From: Byssochlamys sp. IMV 00236
Lineage: Eukaryota > Ascomycota > Eurotiomycetes > Eurotiales > Thermoascaceae
Assembly (NCBI GenBank): GCA_001931875.2
Contig: MSJH02000764.1
Location: 1-39,328, forward strand
DNA: 39,328 nt
Direction of reading: 5' to 3'
This document shows, one piece after another, positions 33,678 through 39,328 of the stretch. The first letter of the stretch is position 1; every line of letters starts with the position of its first letter. The translations under genes were made by a program, and so were the position numbers. The notes beneath the pieces are model-generated. The model did no database searches. It worked only from the letters and a program-made list of their open reading frames with translations, and was not told where the DNA came from.

Positions 33678-35663
33678 TCATCTCACGTTGTAGGTCGGCT
33701 TCCGCAGCTTGTTGACAGCAGGTGGTGGTCCATCGACTGGATAGGGAGGGAGAAGCGAAGAATGGTGATGATGAGGTTTCAAGGGTGGTGGTGCAGTGAC
33801 AGGTGGCAGAGGCATCGTGATTCCTCCATCACCGACAGGATACGGAATTGGAGTCTTAGGTGGAACAGGAGGAGGCGTTACATCCATGGATTCTGCACTG
33901 TGACGCGGCGAGCTATGCTGCTGTGAACTGGGTCGACTATGCTCGTAGCTATGCTCGTAGCTATGGTCGTAGCTATGCCGTAAGGGATTGTCACCGTTGG
34001 TACGAAAGGCGGGATGAATATGGCTTTGGTCCCCTGGTACAGAAGGCTCGTCGGAGGCGACTATGCTGAATTTGTCCTGGGGAGAGGTAAGATGAACACT
34101 GGGTTGTGATACTGATAGGCGTTCGAATGGAATATCTGCAGGTAGCTCTGCAGGAAGCTCTACCGCCATGGGATTCATTGGTGGGGGGACAGCCATCTGC
34201 TGAAGAGATGTTATTCCAGGAGCTGCAGCCACCTCATCAGGGGCATTCGCAGCTGCAGTGTGGGCAGCAAGTCGACGGTGCATGCGGTCAATCTTGGCGA
34301 GCTTGACAGAGGCGCTGAGATTCATCTTCTGCACATCTGGCTTTGACAGATACCTTCGAGTACTCGTACTGATATCTGCCAGTCGGTTCCACTCGTTCAT
34401 TCCGAATTCTCCAACTCCCACCTCAACGTTCAATCGGTAGTAGTTGTCCTTGCTGACGTTCCTTTTCGCCAAGTGGTCCCGCAGCATATTTTGATGGATG
34501 TCTTCGCATCCCTCAATCTTAGCGATCAGTCGTCTTCGCGCCTCCGCGAAGGTGCCCAGAGCATCACTGAAAAAGGACTCCCACCACTCGTGCTGACGAC
34601 TGTTTGTTCCCGCAGGTCGTTTTCCAGTGCCGATGCTAACGAAGACGCCAACTTCCCTTCCTGGCCACTCGTTTACCGTTGCTTCGTCGAGAATAAGGGG
34701 CGCGGGATTGTACGTTCCGGCCCCTTCGTCAATGAAGACATGTTGTCCGATCTGGATGGGCTTAAATGCCAGTCCCGTGGCAGATGTGGCTCGACCAGCT
34801 TGCCAAATCGTGCAGTTAAATTCAGGGGGAGGCTCCTTTCTCGAATCGTAGGACCGTAGTAGAGCGGCGGAACCATTCCTAGATGTCCCTTTGTAGACAG
34901 CAGTGACAGCACTGGCCCAAAGATCAGCAGCCGGTTAGAGAATGAACAATGAGAAACTTACGTCTTTGTTCTATATTCTCGGTTATCATAAAGAAGAGCA
35001 TCGGGGTTGCCCCATCTTAGTCCATTAATGAAAGTCGAGTTCCTCTGACTGACAGGCGTGGTGGGACTGGATGCCCCAACAGTGCTCACACTGCCACGAC
35101 TAAGCGTCCTCCGCGGAATGCTGATACTGCTGGGACTGAAGATAGGACTGATGGAGTCTCTGCTAGAACCGCCCATGTCATTCCCTTCCGATTCAAAGAC
35201 GGTGTGCTCTCTCACACATTGTTTAATAGCCTCCTCGAGTCTCGAGGCCTTGAACAATGTGGATCGGTAGGGAATTCCAGCAATAGTCTTGTCGGTCTCA
35301 AAGACCATCTTGGTCATACGCACATAGACCTCCTTGCAAGTCTCGATATCGAGGCGGAGACGTCCCAGCATGAGGGCGATCAGACCACCAGTTCCTGTGC
35401 CCGCGATAAGGTCGAAATGCTCGCACGGTTTGGGGATTTCATCCCGACGAGGGGCTTTGCCTTCACACTCGACATAGGTACGGTACATGAGTTCCTGTAA
35501 GAGGATGAGCATCGAGTAACCTCTAACACCACCTCCATCTACAAAATTGTCAGCAACCAGTGGTTGTCTTCCATGCTGGTACGAGGTACTTACCCAACGA
35601 AAGGATCCTCAACGGAGGACCCTTTGTGGTATCTTTGCGACGAAGATTGACCGTAGTCTCCAT
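33678..35663 (-). CDS. Patatin-like protein lacking the nucleophilic Ser
   Basis: Patatin-like phospholipases are Ser-Asp acyl hydrolases. The exons in + coordinates are 35594-35663, 34962-35538 and 33678-34911, read on the minus strand, with introns of 55 and 50 nt, giving 626 aa. The start is METTVNLRRKDTTKGPPLRI. The oxyanion-hole motif DGGGVRGYS is at residues 24-32, built across the first intron. The nucleophile elbow, normally GxSxG, reads GTGTG at 70-74, with Gly72 (codon GGA) in place of Ser. The second dyad residue is plausibly Asp277 in FIDEGAGTYNP, and an ARATSA-like QAGRATSATG precedes it. After about 400 the protein becomes a Pro/Ser/His-rich tail with a short repeat. I recall fungal relatives that also read GTGTGG, so this may be a conserved inactive or altered subgroup; enzyme activity should not be assumed. 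Confidence 0.9.
33937..33980. repeat. 12-bp tandem repeat in the patatin-like gene
   Basis: Three full copies of CTATGCTCGTAG (the third with one change) and a partial fourth. On the coding strand they encode repeated His-Ser-Tyr-Glu/Asp units in the low-complexity tail. The copy number is likely to vary between strains. Confidence 0.85.
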
Positions 35664-38011
35664 CGTCGCGCTGAGAGAATGCGGCGCAACTTCCGCCGTG
35701 TGCGGCTGAAGAAGGACCGTAGTCAGGTCGTATGCAGAATAGTAGGTGTTGGTGTATCGCGGGGTCTGGTGAATCGAGACGCAGAAGTTGCCGCCGGGTT
35801 GCGAAGGGTACCTTCAGGTGAACAAGAGTGACGAGAGATGTCAAGGAAATCGAGAATATTATCAGCGCGCTAGACTCAGGTGTTTGGTTCTGGGGGCCAA
35901 GACAATTAGTTCGTCAGGTTGACAGGCGGGCGGAGTCGAAGATCAAGTGGGAATGACGATACGATACTGGAGAGAAGGCGAGGGCGCTCAGGTACCGCGG
36001 AGGATCCGATCACCAGTCCAGCGCGTTCTACCGTTTGTTAGTAGTTCTCGCTGACTGCTCCACCAACAGCGCGCGACTAGAAACCGTCCAGAAGAAGTTT
36101 TCAGCTTGCGGTGATGAGGTGCCCGATTGGAGAGACGGTGGGAGACTTGCTGCGGTTGAGTGTCGCCCACAAACCAGAAGAATCCCCAATGGAGATGATC
36201 ACTGGCTATGACGCCCTCGTGGCTGTGGCGGTGCTCCGCTACATCATCAGCTTGTTTCTTCAGTCTGTTTGGTAGTGCCGGATAACTCGGCCTATTCGCT
36301 GTTAGGCAGTGATCTATGTATTAATGAAGTCTTACGAGAACCGTCATGGCTCAGTAACTCCCTTTGTGCTAGCTAAGACACATGGATCTCCAGAAGTCTG
36401 CAATTCTTTGCACTGCAAGTTGCACCAGCAACATCAACAATGGAAGTAAGGAACCAAAGCAAATTTTTTATTCTTTATCTTTTGAGTTTCCTGTTCTCCA
36501 TGGTTCCTTGTGGGGAGAAACATGTTTCAACTTGCCCTGCAGAATTCTATATTTAGCGGGCGGATCTTATACTTATCGCAGTGCCGGTCATACTGTAATA
36601 ATAATGATAGAAAACGGTCTTTGGTCGCTGATGTATTCTCAACGTTGGGTATAACCGGTAATGCCAGCATCTCTATAGTTTCCAATCAAGTAATACCTGA
36701 AATATTGGCGTGAATATCATCTTACCAAAAGGATATTATTAACCATGTATTGTGGCATTATTATCATAAGCTGTACACACCTGATAGTTACATGTAATGT
36801 TTCTGCCTTGGCCTCCCTGTCAACCCCAACACAGTAAGACGCATAACCGATAATTACTTCCAAGCGAACTCTGCAGGAACCTCAAAGCTCGGCTGCAAAT
36901 CGGACACTTGCTGTGCATTCTCAAGTATTCGGCTATCTACCGTTGTCTTCAGCTAGAGAGGTGCCGCAACCGATTAAAGTGCAGGGTCCGGGATTGTGGC
37001 GCAGCAGCAAGATACCCGCTTACAATGTCATTAACTGGAAATAACTGGTGGACATAGGAATCTATGACAGGCCTGCTATTAAACAGGCCTTTTCAAACTG
37101 CAGATGCCGGATGCGTGATGTACAACCGGTTTCTTCAACTCTCAGCAGAGAGGGCCATAGCTTAATTTCTGACTGCACTTGTAATGCAAGAACAAGATAA
37201 AGTTGATGTCTTTGGTTCCCAAGTCTGGTGATTATCGCTTTCATCGTCATAAACATAGCGTCGAAACGATCGAATATACCTTTGCCAAAGCCCTCTGAAC
37301 GTCACCATACGGAGAAACAGGAGACACGTCTGAACCACGAACCCGAATTTTTGATCATCTCTGGATATCACTGAGTTGTCTTTGCTGCCGTGCTTGAATA
37401 CGCATCAGTTTTCCCGTTGAACGGATCGGATATCTCGATCTGGAAAGTAAATGCCGCATGAGCGTCGATGCGGCACTTGCTTACACATCTCCTCCTCCAA
37501 GATCCACCCCAAAGAAGGAATATCGAGAAAGTCCTCCACTTTGGAACGAGATATACATTTCCCAAAATGCTTTAATCAAACTATATTATTGATACTGAAA
37601 GCAGTCATCTGTAACCTCTCTCTTCGCCCTCGGGCTTATACGTCGCACCCAATTCCGTGTTAGCAAGCTGCGCGCCAAGTGAGTCATGGAAGTTTCCCCG
37701 TATCTAGTGCTTACTCCATGGAGAAGCTTCCACGTCGCGACAACAACATATAGCTATTTAACTATCGGGGATACTGTCGTATTTTTCCTAAGATAGTCGC
37801 TGCGTGCTACTATATCCCTCATCTAACTATCCCTTGTCCAGACTCCCGCTCTGCTTCTTGGTTATCATCGAGTACTCTTGTCTCTCTTCCGGTATTCAGG
37901 AACTGTACGATTATCCGAAAATCGCCTGAGCGCCCAGTCAAGCGGTACAGGACCTTTGGTCCAATTAATTAGAGTGTATACTTGGACATTATCCAATTTC
38001 AGGCATCAAAG
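35664..38011. other. Divergent intergenic region; no gene seen
   Basis: 2.3 kb between the starts of the patatin-like (-) and MOSC (+) genes, containing both promoters. Frames up to 94 codons lack domains or protein-like composition. No tRNA-type box pair or repeat was noticed. Confidence 0.5.
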
Positions 38012-39238
38012 ATGAAGATAAGCCAGGTAAGCTACAATGCAGGAAATCTCCCCGTATTCCTGCGTTAGGTCGCAAAAGCTCTGAGAAGGTATCTGCACAT
38101 CATCACCCTTTCTGACACACGAATCCAACACAGCTCTACGTCTATCCCGTGAAATCGCTCCGTCCAGCGTCCATGACGGAAGCAGCCATCACAAGGAGCG
38201 GGTTCGAATACGACAGATGTTTCATGCTGCTCAAAGTCAATGACGAAAACACCGGCGACTTCGAAAATATGCACGTCTCCTATTATGCAGAATTGACCCT
38301 TTTCCTGACAGACCTGGTGTTACCAAGCGAAGAGGGGAACGACAGCGGGAGGATTCGAGTAACATATCAATCGCCCGTCAGTTCTGATTCAAGTCAAGGT
38401 CGCAAGACGCTCGAGATTCCTCTAGAGCCAGACATACAGGGGTTGCGCGAGCTGGATATCGTGATGCACGAGAGTCCGACCAAAGGATATGACATGGGAC
38501 ATGAATACAATGATTGGTTCAGTGAATGCCTTGGATACAGGGTCATCCTAGCATATCTGGGACAGAACAGAAGATCTGTACTGGGGTCATTGTCGCCCAA
38601 GGCAGCAGCGCGGAAACAACAGAATGCTAACGGTGGGGGTGGATGGCTATCTATGGTGATGAACAGTGTCCCTCTGTTGGGTGGAAGCGGTGGAGACGAG
38701 GGCCAGATTACATTCGCGGACTGTGCAGCCTTCCTGGTCGTGTCGGAAACATCGTTGCACAACGTATCCGCTCGTATGGCTGAAGGTGAAGAGGTGGATA
38801 TCATCAAGTTTCGTCCGAACATAGTGGTCTCCGGCTCAGAAGAAGCATTCGAAGAGGACTTCTGGGGCGAGCTGATGGTTGGAGATGAAAAGGTGAAGTT
38901 ACTCCTAACGGCCAATTGTACCAGATGCCAGAGTCTCAACATTGATTATACAACGGGGAAGTTTGGCACTGGGGAATCAGGCAAAGTGCTCAAGAAATTG
39001 ATGAAGGACCGACGCGTGGATAAAGGTGTAAAGTATAGTCCGGTCTTTGGACGCTATGGGTTTCCAGATCAAGCTTCGAACGGCATGACACTCCGTGTGG
39101 GGGACGAAGTCGAAGTATCAAAGAGGTTGACTGAACGGACAACGTTTGGTAAGTTGGATAGTCAACGTTAAATCCCGTTTTTCGTCGGCCTCTTTCACTA
39201 ACGACATGCTTGAAGATTGGCCTGGTTTGGCATACTAA
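38012..39238 (+). CDS. MOSC-domain molybdenum-cofactor protein (mARC-like)
   Basis: Three exons: 38012-38026 (15 bases, MKISQ), 38134-39148 and 39216-39238, giving 350 aa. The introns are 107 and 67 nt, and the second has a CTAAC-type branch site. The splices restore LYVYPVKSLRP at the N-terminus and TTFDWPGLAY at the C-terminus; both ends are typical of the family and would be lost from a plain ORF. The MOSC N-terminal beta-barrel spans roughly residues 5-130. The MOSC domain follows, with FLVVSETSLHNVSARM, IIKFRPNIVVSG and NCTRCQSLNIDYTTG. The Cys of TRC is the position that coordinates molybdenum in mARC proteins. Relatives reduce N-hydroxylated compounds with cytochrome b5 partners, but the substrate here is not known. 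Intergenic DNA follows to the window end. Confidence 0.93.
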
Positions 39239-39328
39239 AACGAAACATTATGAATGTATTGAAGATACAACATCCGTTGGCTAGAAAAAGCTTGCTAAAA
39301 CGACAGGCACTGGAGTTACTTCACCAGC

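Overview
The window is nuclear DNA of a filamentous ascomycete, most likely an Aspergillus (Eurotiales). The main evidence is a StuA/APSES regulator whose sequence is Aspergillus-like, together with short introns of about 50-110 nt with GT...AG ends (often a CTAAC-type branch site), pyrimidine-rich promoter tracts and fungal-type Zn2Cys6, NIPA, patatin and MOSC genes. I see no bacterial features.

Layout. Positions 1-12.2 kb hold no gene I can support: only microsatellites and, from about 10 kb, pyrimidine-rich promoter/leader-like DNA. stuA (+) follows. Its conventional start is 13938, but the frame is open and protein-like for 145 codons further upstream. That frame can be joined in phase to an ATG exon at 12223 across a 1.3 kb leader intron. 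Positions 16-20.3 kb are a decayed accessory stretch with an LTR-like AT-rich segment and several coding-like fragments. Next come a Myb/SANT-like coiled-coil protein (+, 20365-21894, five exons), a BRCT protein (+, 22666-23790), a NIPA-type magnesium-transporter-like membrane protein (-, 24750-27314), a Zn2Cys6 transcription factor (+, 29515-32016, five exons), a patatin-fold protein with no nucleophilic serine (-, 33678-35663) and a MOSC-domain protein (+, 38012-39238).

The genes do not form an obvious cluster or pathway. stuA is a developmental regulator with unusually large upstream DNA. NIPA and the Zn2Cys6 gene are divergent, with coding-like relics between them. The Zn2Cys6 and patatin genes converge, and the patatin and MOSC genes diverge. 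Exon boundaries come from splice motifs, phase agreement and protein continuity; all six gene models total a multiple of three with no internal stop.

The most interesting signal is the 5' architecture of stuA: a possible long isoform, plus a leader of about 1.45 kb in which the only ATG before the main start is an ATG-TAG start-stop. No complete novel defence or mobile system is visible.
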